DNA from: RUG714 sp964623515
Lineage (GTDB): Bacteria > Bacillota > Clostridia > Oscillospirales > Acutalibacteraceae
Direction: 5' to 3'
NCBI GenBank assembly: GCA_964623515.1
Contig: CAZURV010000012.1
Location: forward strand, 1-53,182
Length of the DNA: 53,182 nt
The position numbers and the translations under genes are program-made. Shown here piece after piece: positions 7,717-16,526 of this stretch. The notes beneath the pieces are model-generated. The model ran no database searches. It had not been told where the DNA came from and worked only from the letters and a program-made list of their open reading frames with translations. Position 1 is the first letter of the stretch. Each line of letters begins with the position of its first letter.

Positions 7717-8499
7717 ATGGGAAAAAACTTAAAAATTGCAGTTTCAGGTATTTTAGCACTTGTGATTGGCACGCTTGCCATTCGCTCTGTTTTTGTTTTG
7801 ACTGCGTACAAGTCTAAGGGAATAGATACCAAAGAAGGCGTTTCCGCAGTGATGGCTATGAATGCGGCGGACGTTAACGATATTGAGGATGAAATCCGTC
7901 ATGAAAAAGCAGTTTATAAAGCAAAACAGGCGGAGTCCAAAGCCGTATCGGGCGGGGTAAATACTTTAGCTGCAATGTTTGACGATGTTTTGATTGTGGG
8001 AGACAGCCTTATGGAAGCGATTGAAGTATATAATATTCTGCCGGATAAAACCGTTGAGGCCAAAGTCGGCGCTTCTCTCGCGGATTTGAAAGAGTCTGTG
8101 GACACAATTACGGCGCAGAATCCGCAATATATAGTACTCCATTACGGATGCAACCAAATCGGTGTGAAGGATAAGGCGAAGGATTTTTGTGATGACTATG
8201 CATCGATTATCGGCATCATAAAAAAGAAACTGCCGGAAGCGCATATCTATGTTGATTCGATATTCCCGGTCGGTGATAGGGCGTATAAACAGAATTCTTA
8301 TTTGAAAAATATAGATTATTATAATACTTATATCAAAAAAATGTGTAAAGATACGGGCGTAACATTTATCGACTGCGATAAGATTTGGGACGGCATCGGT
8401 ACAGAGTATTACGATGGTGATGATATTCATCCGAAATATGAGTTTTACACCAAAAAGTATCTGCCGTATATTGCGGTGCTTATGGGGCTGGACGAATGA
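7717..8499 (+). CDS. Membrane-anchored SGNH/GDSL hydrolase-like protein
   Basis: 260 residues. An N-terminal membrane anchor (residues about 7-29) is followed by an extracytoplasmic SGNH domain. Catalytic blocks are visible: VGDSLME (D96, S97), HYGCNQ (N146) and GDDIHPK (D235, H238). SGNH enzymes attach or remove acyl groups on sugars. In this setting, next to a DUF4358 protein, an MBOAT acyltransferase and a DHHW protein, it is likely part of an O-acetylation machine for an exopolysaccharide or wall polymer. AAGGA lies at 7703-7707. The stop overlaps the next gene by four bases (ATGA). The glycan substrate is unknown. Confidence 0.82.
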   Translation: MGKNLKIAVSGILALVIGTLAIRSVFVLTAYKSKGIDTKEGVSAVMAMNAADVNDIEDEIRHEKAVYKAKQAESKAVSGGVNTLAAMFDDVLIVGDSLMEAIEVYNILPDKTVEAKVGASLADLKESVDTITAQNPQYIVLHYGCNQIGVKDKAKDFCDDYASIIGIIKKKLPEAHIYVDSIFPVGDRAYKQNSYLKNIDYYNTYIKKMCKDTGVTFIDCDKIWDGIGTEYYDGDDIHPKYEFYTKKYLPYIAVLMGLDE

Positions 8500-8969
8500 A
8501 GAAATACAGAATAAAGGAAATTGTATGCATTTTGTGCCTGTTTGTTTTTATCGTAATGCTGTTTGTAATTCAGTCAGGCGGTACGGATAAAACAGCTGCG
8601 GAACTTGCTCAACCGCTTAAAAGCGTTATGGATATGACGGATATGACGGCGGTGGAACAGAGTGAAATGCTGAAAACTTTTAATTTTGACCGCGACGCGA
8701 TTGACAATTATGTCTATTACTCCAATAAGAATATCATGCATGTTTCCGAAATGCTTATCGTTAAACTTAAAGATAAGGCGGATGCAGACCAGGTTGAGCA
8801 GGCAGTCAGAAAGCGCATTGACGATCAGATAAACACGTTTAAAAGCTATGCGCCTGATCAGGTCGCCCTGCTCGAACAAAGCGAACTGACGGTCAGCGGA
8901 AATACGGTATTTTATTGTGTGAGCGAAAACAGTGCGGAGGTTTATAAAGCTTTCAAAAAAGCGATGTAA
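8496..8969 (+). CDS. DUF4358 domain protein, membrane-anchored
   Basis: 157 residues. A single N-terminal membrane helix (residues about 8-26) is followed by an extracytoplasmic domain with VSEMLIVKLKDKADADQVEQAVRKRIDDQINTFKSYAPDQVALLEQSELTVSGNTVFYCVS, the pattern of the DUF4358 family. These proteins have no known activity, but in Firmicutes they recur beside MBOAT and DHHW genes, exactly as here. The gene overlaps the SGNH gene upstream and lies 44 bases before the MBOAT gene. It probably acts as an accessory part of the acetylation complex; this is inferred from context only. Confidence 0.78.
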   Translation: MKKYRIKEIVCILCLFVFIVMLFVIQSGGTDKTAAELAQPLKSVMDMTDMTAVEQSEMLKTFNFDRDAIDNYVYYSNKNIMHVSEMLIVKLKDKADADQVEQAVRKRIDDQINTFKSYAPDQVALLEQSELTVSGNTVFYCVSENSAEVYKAFKKAM

Positions 8970-9013
8970 CAGTTTTCAGGGATTATTTTAATGGATTGAG
9001 CACGGAGAAAAGT

Positions 9014-10432
9014 ATGGTATTCAGTAGCGTTGTGTTTATGCTTTATTTTTTGCCGGTTACGGTGGGAATATATTATCTTGCGGCAAGATGTACAAGTAAA
9101 TCTTTTGTTAAAAATTTCATATTGCTTATTGCCAGCCTGGTATTTTATGCGTGGGGCGAACCGATCTACATCGTTCTGATGCTGATAAGCATCTATTTTA
9201 ACTATATTATTGGCAGAGATATTGATGATGCGCGTTCCCGGGCGGATGAAAAAAGAGCGAAAGCCGCGTTTGTTATTTCCATTGTTTTTAATCTGGGCGT
9301 TCTCGGATTTTTCAAATACTACGGTTTTGTGATTGACAATATCAATTCAATCTTTAAAACGGAAATTTCTGTTACGTCGCTTTCACTTCCCGTAGGAATA
9401 TCCTTTTACACTTTCCAGATTATGTCTTATGTGATAGACCTTTACCGCGGAAAAGTTAAGGTGCAGAAAAATCTTCTTAACTTTGCTGTTTACATATCTC
9501 TGTTTCCGCAACTGATTGCGGGACCAATCGTCCGCTACGCCGATATTGCATGGCAGCTTAAAAACAGAAGGGAAACCATGCAGAAATTTACGGATGGAAT
9601 GATTCGTTTTGTCCGCGGTCTGGCAAAGAAAGTGCTTTTTGCAAACACAATGGGAGCTTTGTACGAAACAATACAGGGAGACGGTGCGGGCAGTATAAGC
9701 ACCGTTACCGCCTGGATAGGCATTATCGCTTATACTTTGCAGATTTATTTCGATTTCAGCGGTTATTCTGATATGGCAATCGGACTCGGTAAAATTTTCG
9801 GATTCGAGTTCTGCGAAAACTTTAATTATCCTTATATTGCTTCCAGCGTTACAGATTTTTGGAGAAGATGGCACATTTCCCTTTCCTCTTGGTTCAGGGA
9901 GTATGTTTATATTCCTCTCGGCGGAAACCGCAGAAGCACGCCGAGAGTTATTCTCAATTTGCTCATTGTTTGGTCACTAACGGGATTATGGCACGGCGCT
10001 GCATGGAATTTTATTGCATGGGGATTTTATTACGGAATCATCCTTATCCTCGAAAAATATCTTTTTAAAAGCGTAATAAAAAAAATTCCGCCTTTTGTTA
10101 TGCATATCGTAACAATGCTTATCGTTATGATTGGCTGGGTTTTGTTTTCATCGGAAACTTTTGCGGCGGCATTTGATTATCTTTCGGTTATGTTCGGCGC
10201 GTCAGGCACGGGATTTACGGATTCGCAGGCAAATTATTATCTCGTTTCCTACGGAATATTTATTGTTATTGCATCGGTATTCGCAACGCCGCTTCCGAGT
10301 AGGATGGTAGGAAAGCTGAAAAAAGGAACCGCAAACAAGCTTTCTATCATTGTATATCCGCTTATTTTAATACTTTGCATTATATTTATGGTGAGCGAAA
10401 CATATAATCCTTTCTTATATTTCAGATTTTAG
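9014..10432 (+). CDS. MBOAT-family O-acyltransferase (AlgI/PatA-like)
   Basis: A 472-residue polytopic membrane acyltransferase. ATG 9014 is preferred over TTG 8996 because CACGGAGAAAAGT precedes it and the protein then begins MVFSSVVFMLYFLP, a classic AlgI-like start. Motifs seen are SFYTFQIMSYVIDLYRGK, FPQLIAGPIVRY, the DFWRRWHISLSSWFREYVYIPLGGNR block and the catalytic-histidine region LTGLWHGAAWNF. The protein passes acetyl groups across the membrane for attachment to a surface glycan. It is surrounded by SGNH, DUF4358 and DHHW genes on the same strand, so an operon is very likely. The polymer may be an exopolysaccharide, a teichoic acid or peptidoglycan. Confidence 0.93.
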   Translation: MVFSSVVFMLYFLPVTVGIYYLAARCTSKSFVKNFILLIASLVFYAWGEPIYIVLMLISIYFNYIIGRDIDDARSRADEKRAKAAFVISIVFNLGVLGFFKYYGFVIDNINSIFKTEISVTSLSLPVGISFYTFQIMSYVIDLYRGKVKVQKNLLNFAVYISLFPQLIAGPIVRYADIAWQLKNRRETMQKFTDGMIRFVRGLAKKVLFANTMGALYETIQGDGAGSISTVTAWIGIIAYTLQIYFDFSGYSDMAIGLGKIFGFEFCENFNYPYIASSVTDFWRRWHISLSSWFREYVYIPLGGNRRSTPRVILNLLIVWSLTGLWHGAAWNFIAWGFYYGIILILEKYLFKSVIKKIPPFVMHIVTMLIVMIGWVLFSSETFAAAFDYLSVMFGASGTGFTDSQANYYLVSYGIFIVIASVFATPLPSRMVGKLKKGTANKLSIIVYPLILILCIIFMVSETYNPFLYFRF

Positions 10433-10446
10433 GGCAGGGTTCGTGA

Positions 10447-11838
10447 ATGAAACAGTATGATTTTGAACAATCGGATAAAGAACTGGAAGAGTATATGAAA
10501 GCTCTGGTGAACAGAAGCCGTGCTGATAGGTCCGGCGGCAGTTCAAGTTTAAAAAAATCTTCCGATACGGAAAATCAAAGGCGCGTTTCCAAGCGTGCGC
10601 CTGTAAAACCGTATGTTCAAAAACAGCAGAATCGGGTTTTGCCTGTTGGGGAACAAAGGATTGCGCACGCAGAGGAATTAAAAGCCGCAAAACGATTGGA
10701 ACATGAAAAAACGGCAAGAACGCACTGCCTTTCCATTGCCTGTGCGGCGATGATATTTACGCTTGTCTTTCTTTTGCTTCTTTCGGTTTGTATAAAGGAT
10801 AAGACTTACAGCGCACAGGAAAACCGTACGCTTGCTCAAAGGCCGCCATTTTCGTTTTCCGCATTGGCGGACGGTTCCTATATGAAAAATATGGAAACGT
10901 ATCTTTCCGATCAGATTGTGGGCAGGGACGCTTTTATTAAGGCAAAAACCGCGGTTGATGTTTTTTTCGGTAAAAGAGAAGAGAATAATGTGTATATCGG
11001 AAAAAATCATTTTCTGATTGAAAAACCGACGGCTTATGATGAAAAGAATATGAAAGAGATTTACACATGCATAAACAGCGTAACAAAAAATGCAGGTAAG
11101 GCAAAATCCTATATTATGATTGCCCCTAACGCTTCTTATGTTCTTGAGGATAAACTTCCTTTCGGGGCGGAAAACACGGATCAGAAACAGCAGATTCAAA
11201 AAATTTATTCTTCTTTAAACGGTGTTAAAGGCGTTGATGCGCTCGGTGCGCTTATGCAATATGATAATAAAGAGGAACTGTATTACAGAACTGACCATCA
11301 CTGGACAACCGCTGCAGCTGAAATATCGTTTAGAGCGCTTGCAAAAGCGATGGACCTTGACACTTCAAAAACAAAGTTTACAACTTATGCCGTTACAGAT
11401 TCGTTTGAGGGCACGCTGGCTTCATCCTCAGGCGTTCACAGTGCACAGGACGTTATCTACATAACGTATCCCGCATCAGAAAAATATGTTGTTGAATACG
11501 TTTCGGAAAAAGTGAAAAAACCATCTGTTTTTGATGAAAGCAAGCTTAACGAAAAAAATAAATATGAGGTTTTTTTCGGAGGTAATTTTGCACAGATAGA
11601 TATTGAAACCAGCCATGTTGAAAGCTCAAAAAAGCTGCTTGTGATTAAAGATTCGTATGCCAATGCACTGCTTCCGATGCTAATTCCGTATTTTAAAGAA
11701 ATCGTCATTGTCGATCCGCGATATTATATCGGTGATGTGAACGAACTGATTAAAAATGAAGCGTTCAGCGATATTTTGTGGCTCTATAACTGCAGTACGT
11801 TTTTAGGAGACACTTCCATTTCGAAGGTATGCGGCTGA
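10447..11838 (+). CDS. DHHW protein (AlgJ/AlgX-like O-acetylation factor) with long cytoplasmic tail
   Basis: 463 residues. The N-terminal 94 residues are charged and cytoplasmic, a membrane helix lies at about 95-115, and an extracytoplasmic AlgX/AlgJ-like SGNH-related domain follows. The defining DHHW motif is at 283-286 (RTDHHWT), and a later IKDSYANALLPML block supplies the other catalytic segment. Such proteins complete transfer of acetyl from MBOAT proteins to the glycan. The gene starts 14 bases after the MBOAT stop. The extended basic/Gln-rich N-terminal tail is unusual for the family and may contact a cytoplasmic partner; that last point is speculation. Confidence 0.88.
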   Translation: MKQYDFEQSDKELEEYMKALVNRSRADRSGGSSSLKKSSDTENQRRVSKRAPVKPYVQKQQNRVLPVGEQRIAHAEELKAAKRLEHEKTARTHCLSIACAAMIFTLVFLLLLSVCIKDKTYSAQENRTLAQRPPFSFSALADGSYMKNMETYLSDQIVGRDAFIKAKTAVDVFFGKREENNVYIGKNHFLIEKPTAYDEKNMKEIYTCINSVTKNAGKAKSYIMIAPNASYVLEDKLPFGAENTDQKQQIQKIYSSLNGVKGVDALGALMQYDNKEELYYRTDHHWTTAAAEISFRALAKAMDLDTSKTKFTTYAVTDSFEGTLASSSGVHSAQDVIYITYPASEKYVVEYVSEKVKKPSVFDESKLNEKNKYEVFFGGNFAQIDIETSHVESSKKLLVIKDSYANALLPMLIPYFKEIVIVDPRYYIGDVNELIKNEAFSDILWLYNCSTFLGDTSISKVCG

Positions 11839-11906
11839 CTGCCATGAAAAACGGCCGTTTTCCTTCAAGAGTATTGATGGGATTTTATACTAAAGAGGTA
11901 AAAGGA

Positions 11907-12779
11907 ATGAGAAAAAAGAAAAAGATAATCCTGATTGTATCGGTGATTTTAGCGGCTGTGATAGTGTTGGGAGGCATCGGGTTGTATTTCCTTCACAGGG
12001 CGGATTATTTCTGTCAGTATGCGCCGCAGATTTCATTGAGCGAGATAAAAAACGGAGAAAAAATCACCCTTATCGCGCACAGAGGTTATTCCGCAAAAGC
12101 ACCTGAAAACTCTCTTTCTGCTTATAAATGCGCAGCTGAAGCAGGGTATGAATATGCTGAAACTGACGTCCGCTATACTGCCGATGGAGAGTGGGTAATC
12201 ACACATGACAATTCTCTGAAGCGTATGACAGGATTCAAAGGCAATGTGGAAGAGATGACTGTTGAAGAGATTAAAAAGCACAGAATAACCAAAGGCGCAA
12301 ACGTTGATAAATATAACAGCGAGTATACGCCGACGTTAGGCGAATTTCTTGATGTTTGCCAAGAATACGGCGTAAAGCCGGTTATTGAAATCAAGGTAAG
12401 CGAAGACATAAAGAGCAGAGCGGCATACGGCAAAATCCTTGATGCGCTTGCGGCAAGAGATATGATTAAAGATGCTGTAATTATCAGCTTTGATTCAGAC
12501 GTTCTTACTTTGCTCAGAGGTATAAATCCGTATATATATATGATGTATCTGAGCCATGAATTTAATGAAGAAGTTATGAATACGGCGGAAAAAATCGAAA
12601 ACTGCGGCCTCGCTATTCAGTATAAGAGCCTGCTTGACAATAAAGACTTTTTGATTTCCGCTATAGAACAGGGATATAAAATTAACGCATGGACCGTCGA
12701 CAGCGAAGATGTAGCAAACGAACTTGCAACTTACGGAGTCCAAATGATTACTACAAACGGCATATATCCCGGAAAATGA
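11907..12779 (+). CDS. Membrane-anchored glycerophosphodiester phosphodiesterase
   Basis: 290 residues from ATG 11907, which follows AGAGGTAAAAGGA. An upstream in-frame start at 11829 would overlap the DHHW gene and lacks a better site. The N-terminus has a basic MRKKKK and one membrane helix (residues about 7-29). The GDPD TIM-barrel motifs are clear: HRGYSAKAPENS (H58, R59, E67), ETDVRYTADG (E85, D87) and THDNSLKR (H100, D101). The enzyme hydrolyses glycerophosphodiesters to glycerol-3-phosphate, here probably outside the membrane on teichoic-acid or lipid fragments. It may belong to the preceding operon, since it starts only 68 bases after it with no terminator seen. Confidence 0.9.
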   Translation: MRKKKKIILIVSVILAAVIVLGGIGLYFLHRADYFCQYAPQISLSEIKNGEKITLIAHRGYSAKAPENSLSAYKCAAEAGYEYAETDVRYTADGEWVITHDNSLKRMTGFKGNVEEMTVEEIKKHRITKGANVDKYNSEYTPTLGEFLDVCQEYGVKPVIEIKVSEDIKSRAAYGKILDALAARDMIKDAVIISFDSDVLTLLRGINPYIYMMYLSHEFNEEVMNTAEKIENCGLAIQYKSLLDNKDFLISAIEQGYKINAWTVDSEDVANELATYGVQMITTNGIYPGK

Positions 12780-12788
12780 TTCAATTGC

Positions 12789-12826
12789 AGACCTGCTGAT
12801 TTTTATTGGCAGGTTTATTTTTTTAT
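12789..12826 (+). terminator. Terminator after the phosphodiesterase gene
   Basis: AGACCTGC pairs with GCAGGTTT across a 12-base loop and is followed by ATTTTTTTAT. It closes the cassette that begins at 7717. Confidence 0.75.
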
Positions 12827-13227
12827 AACTTAGATAACGATGCTTAGATAATGATGTCTTCGCCTTCAGGAGGCGGACTCTATTTTTAAAATCAAAGGAA
12901 AATAAAACTTTCGGATAATCGCGTTGCCTTTTTCGCTTTAAATAACGGGACAAGCCCTTTTGAAAAAATCAAAGTTTGTCAAGATTCTGTCGCTCTTTTG
13001 CGGAATGTTTTCCGAATGTGAAAAATACTTACCGATTTTTGTCGTCCTTAATATAAAACTTGATATTGGTTTTACATAATGCTAAAATATTATATGTATA
13101 ATTAAATATTTGAAAATATTCAGTTTTTATGGCGCGCTGAGGTTTTTCAGCAAAAAAAATAAAATTTGCGCCGAAAATTTAAGGACAGGCTATACTTTGA
13201 TTTAATGCCCTTTTTCGGAGAAATGTG
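12827..13227. other. Non-coding gap with a short direct repeat and hairpin
   Basis: I see no gene in this stretch. It holds a 14-bp direct repeat, CTTAGATAACGATG (12829-12842) then CTTAGATAATGATG (12843-12856). A hairpin follows at once (CGCCT-TCAGG-AGGCG, 12861-12875). The hairpin and the following ATTTTTAAAAT faintly resemble the first hairpin of the repeats at 39663 and 44234. The 3' part holds the promoter of the exporter operon. Confidence 0.4.
13060..13088 (+). promoter_or_regulatory. Candidate promoter of the two-adaptor ABC exporter operon
   Basis: TTGATA (13060-13065), a 17-base spacer and TAAAAT (13083-13088), about 140 bases before the first adaptor gene. A second -10-like TATAAT lies at 13097-13102. 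Confidence 0.5.
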
Positions 13228-14364
13228 ATGAACAGAAAGAAAAATAAAAAGAAAATCCTCATAATTGCTTTGTCGTTGGCCGCAGTTCTGATTGTTGTCC
13301 TTGTTATCGGGTTAAGCGTAACTTCCGGTAGCGAGCAGACTGTTGTGAAAGTGCAATCCGTAAGTACGGTCTGCGCAACGGGAAGCATTTCAGGCGTAAG
13401 CAATGTTTATGCCGGTGTGGTTCAGAGTCAGGAGACTGTCCACGTGAATGCCGATTCCTCTTATAAGATTGACAAAACATATGTTTCTGAGGGCGATACG
13501 GTAAAAAAGGGAGATAATCTTTTTACATATGATTTATCCGAAAACAGTATTGATTTGCGCCGCGCAAAACTGGAGCTTGAAAAACTGAACACAAATACGC
13601 AGACGATAAACGAGCAGATTGCACAGCTTATCGAGCAGAGAGACGAAGCGAGCGAATCTCAAAAATATGATTTGACAACACAGCTTCTTGAAGCACAGTC
13701 AAATCTGAAACAGAATCAGTATGATATTGAAGAAAAACAGCTTGAAATAGATAATCTTGAGGAAACGGCGGCTAACGCAACGGTAAAAGCGCCTATTTCC
13801 GGTATTATAACAGCCGTCGGCAGTCTCAACTCGAATTCGCAGTCAGAGGCTTATATTTCAATTCTTGCCACCGGCGATTATCGGATTGAAGGAACGATAA
13901 ATGAGCAGAATATCGATGAGATAAAAGCGGGCGATAAAATGTCTGTTCATTCAAGAAACGGAGAGGAAGTCTGGTACGGAACCGTGTCGGAAATAGATAC
14001 GGAGAATCCCGTTGAACAAAACGGCAGTTCGGTGTCTGAATCTTCCAATTATAATTTTTATATAGCACTGGACAGCGCAAAAGGGCTTATGCTCGGTCAG
14101 CATGTTTATTGTGAAAAGGATTTAGGGTTGAGCAAGGATGGTAAAATTCAGCTCCCTGTTTATTATATTGTGAATGCAGATTCGAAAAAACCTTACGTGT
14201 GGGTTCAGGAAAACGGTAAAATAGCCAAACGTTATGTGACCCTTGGCAGTAAAGATGAATCCACAAACTGTTATGTTATTGAAAGCGGTATATCGCTCAA
14301 AGATTATATTGCATATCCGGATAGCAGCGTTAAAGCCGGAAGAAACACAGAGGTTGCAGAGTAA
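13228..14364 (+). CDS. HlyD/MacA-like membrane fusion (adaptor) protein 1 of an ABC exporter
   Basis: 378 residues from ATG 13228, with CGGAG at 13216-13220; a GTG three bases earlier is the alternative. The layout is one N-terminal membrane helix (about 7-28), a first lipoyl half (VNADSSYKIDKTYVSEGDTVKKGDNLFTYD), a coiled coil at about 110-180 and a second lipoyl half (ATVKAPISGIITAVGS). A beta-barrel follows. Adaptors of this type link ABC exporters to external substrates and also occur in Gram-positives, as in the YknWXYZ system. The stop overlaps the ATPase start (TAATG). It heads an operon that has a second, different adaptor three genes along. Confidence 0.85.
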   Translation: MNRKKNKKKILIIALSLAAVLIVVLVIGLSVTSGSEQTVVKVQSVSTVCATGSISGVSNVYAGVVQSQETVHVNADSSYKIDKTYVSEGDTVKKGDNLFTYDLSENSIDLRRAKLELEKLNTNTQTINEQIAQLIEQRDEASESQKYDLTTQLLEAQSNLKQNQYDIEEKQLEIDNLEETAANATVKAPISGIITAVGSLNSNSQSEAYISILATGDYRIEGTINEQNIDEIKAGDKMSVHSRNGEEVWYGTVSEIDTENPVEQNGSSVSESSNYNFYIALDSAKGLMLGQHVYCEKDLGLSKDGKIQLPVYYIVNADSKKPYVWVQENGKIAKRYVTLGSKDESTNCYVIESGISLKDYIAYPDSSVKAGRNTEVAE

Positions 14365-15047
14365 TGCTCATAGAAGTAAAGCATATTTATAAGGAATATT
14401 ATCATGATAAGCTGGCGGTGCCTGTGCTGAAAGACGTTTCTTTCAGTGTTGAAGCGGGAGAATACCTTGCGGTTATGGGTCCTTCCGGTTCGGGCAAATC
14501 GACTTTGATGAATATTCTCGGACTGCTTGACGTTCAAACCAAGGGCGATTATGAGCTGGACGGAGAAAATACGCTTTTGCTCAACGAAAAACAGCTTGCA
14601 CATCTGCGAAACACAAAAATAGGATTTGTTTTTCAGCGTTTCCATCTTCTCCCGAATGAAACGGCGCTTAACAATGTGATTCTGCCGTTGAATTACAGTG
14701 GTGTTCCGTCTAAACGGCGAAAAGCTGCGGCTGAAAAAGCGCTTGAAAAAGTCGGCTTGTCTGATAGACTGAATTTCAAACCGAATCAGCTTTCCGGCGG
14801 TCAGTGCCAGAGAGCGGCGATTGCGCGCGCAATCGTTACCAATCCACAGATTATTCTCGCTGATGAACCAACAGGCGCTTTGGATACCGAAAGCGGAAAT
14901 CAGATTCTGGAAATTTTTCGCGAACTTAACAGCGAAGGCGTAACAGTGATTATGATAACGCACGAAAAAGACGTTGCCTTGTGTGCGGACAGAATCCTTT
15001 ATTTAAGGGATGGGGTGCTTTCCTGCAAGGAGGCGCATCATGAGTAA
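14364..15047 (+). CDS. ABC transporter ATP-binding protein (MacB/LolD type)
   Basis: A 227-residue single ATPase domain, typical of MacB/LolD/FtsE-type systems. Walker A is GPSGSGKST (residues about 39-47), the signature LSGGQCQRAAIARA has Cys at the usually Gln/Arg-flanked position, Walker B is IILADEPTGALD, and the switch is ITHEKDV. It would energise the permease encoded at 16527. The start overlaps the stop of adaptor 1, and its last codons overlap the start of adaptor 2, so all are translationally coupled. Substrates of this family include antimicrobial peptides, toxins and lipoproteins; the sequence does not say which applies here. Confidence 0.95.
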   Translation: MLIEVKHIYKEYYHDKLAVPVLKDVSFSVEAGEYLAVMGPSGSGKSTLMNILGLLDVQTKGDYELDGENTLLLNEKQLAHLRNTKIGFVFQRFHLLPNETALNNVILPLNYSGVPSKRRKAAAEKALEKVGLSDRLNFKPNQLSGGQCQRAAIARAIVTNPQIILADEPTGALDTESGNQILEIFRELNSEGVTVIMITHEKDVALCADRILYLRDGVLSCKEAHHE

Positions 15048-16515
15048 AAAGCGTACGGTAATTATATCTGTTGTATTTGCGCTTCTCATCGCTCTGTTTG
15101 TCGTTATTCTGATTTTGATTAACGGAGCGGATGCCGCGCAAGCAAATGTTTACAGTGTGGAAGACCTTGTAATGGACAGCACGAGCGAAGCCTCGGTTAC
15201 AAACGGCAAGGTGACTGACAGTATGACGCAAAGCGTAAGTATTGATGCGGATGAAAAAATAGCTGAAATTTATGTTAAAAAAGGCAGTAAAGTCAATGTC
15301 GGCGATCCGCTTTTAAAATATGATACGCGTGATATTGAAATCGAGATAAAAAACCGTCGTCTTGCGGTGTCGAACGCCGAACTGGATCTTTTAAAAGCGC
15401 GCAACGAGCTGGAAAAACTAAAAAATACCGAACCTGTGGAAGAAACCGAAAAGAGTGTGGAAGATTCGGATAATGAAAAAACTCTGAATGAAATTGTGAA
15501 CGGACTTATGACACCGTATAAGGGAAACGGTACAAAAGATAATCCGTTTGTTTTTCTTGTTTCGCAGGGGGCGGAAATCAGCGCAAATTATATTGAGTCA
15601 CGTTGTATAATCCGCACTGCGGATCGATATGAAATTCTTGAATATCGTGAAAATAATAAATTCGCGGGTGTGTTAATTTATGCCGTTGAACTTCGGTTTA
15701 AAAAAGACGGCACGTTTGATTTTAATCTCAGCCAAACGGAGGACGGTTTCGGCGTTACAGCGGATAGTGAGGAATATACGTCAAGTCAGCTTTCTTACAA
15801 AATCAGTGAAAAGCAGCTTGAAATCGAGAATCTCATTATTGAAAAGGCACTGGCGGTCAACGAGTATGAAAGAAGCTGTGCAAAGCGAAACAATGCGGTC
15901 GTTTATGCTTCCGTTTCAGGTACGGTGAAAAATATTGTGAGTGAGCAGACTGCAAAAAATACGGGCAAAAATTTAATTGATATTGTCGGGAAATCCGGCT
16001 GGTTTGTTCAGGGGTATATCAGTGAGCTTCAGCTTGATAAAGTGCAAATCGGCAACAAAGTGATTGTCAGCGGGGCAACAAACAATGTGAAATGCAGCGG
16101 AGAGATTGTCAACATTTCCAAATATCCTTCGGCAGATGGAGGAACAAGCGGTACGGGTAATTCCAACGTATCGTATTATCCGTTTACCGTTGAAGTGGAC
16201 TCAGCGGAAAAATTGAATGTCGGCGATGAAATCCATGTGAATATAGATGAAAATGCAGAAACAACGAGATATATTCTGAAAAGTTTCGTGCGCGAGGAAA
16301 ATGGCGAGCATTATGTTTTGGCACGGAGTTCGGCAACAGGACTTCTTGAAAAGCGTGTTGTTGAAACAGGCGCGACGCTTTATGGTGAATATATTGAAGT
16401 GAAAAATGGCGTTTCCGATAATGATTGGCTTGCATTTCCTTACGGAAAATCGGCTAAAACAGGTGCGCAAACAAATAAATCCAATCAGCAGGAACTGTTT
16501 GGAGAAATGTATTAG
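15040..16515 (+). CDS. HlyD-like adaptor protein 2 of the ABC exporter, with an inserted domain
   Basis: 491 residues from ATG 15040, with a perfect AAGGAGG at 15027-15033 inside the end of the ATPase gene; a longer frame from 15010 lacks such a site. After a membrane helix (about 6-26) come a lipoyl half (ADEKIAEIYVKKGSKVNVGDPLLKYDT) and coiled-coil arms. These arms are split by about 120 residues containing GNGTKDNPFVFLVSQGAEISANYI. The returning arm and second lipoyl half (VVYASVSGTVKNIVSEQ) follow, then a barrel. The insertion at the tip of the hairpin is not part of standard HlyD or MacA proteins. With adaptor 1 it may form a mixed assembly; that is inference. Confidence 0.8.
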   Translation: MSKKRTVIISVVFALLIALFVVILILINGADAAQANVYSVEDLVMDSTSEASVTNGKVTDSMTQSVSIDADEKIAEIYVKKGSKVNVGDPLLKYDTRDIEIEIKNRRLAVSNAELDLLKARNELEKLKNTEPVEETEKSVEDSDNEKTLNEIVNGLMTPYKGNGTKDNPFVFLVSQGAEISANYIESRCIIRTADRYEILEYRENNKFAGVLIYAVELRFKKDGTFDFNLSQTEDGFGVTADSEEYTSSQLSYKISEKQLEIENLIIEKALAVNEYERSCAKRNNAVVYASVSGTVKNIVSEQTAKNTGKNLIDIVGKSGWFVQGYISELQLDKVQIGNKVIVSGATNNVKCSGEIVNISKYPSADGGTSGTGNSNVSYYPFTVEVDSAEKLNVGDEIHVNIDENAETTRYILKSFVREENGEHYVLARSSATGLLEKRVVETGATLYGEYIEVKNGVSDNDWLAFPYGKSAKTGAQTNKSNQQELFGEMY

Positions 16516-16526
16516 GAGGAGCAGAT

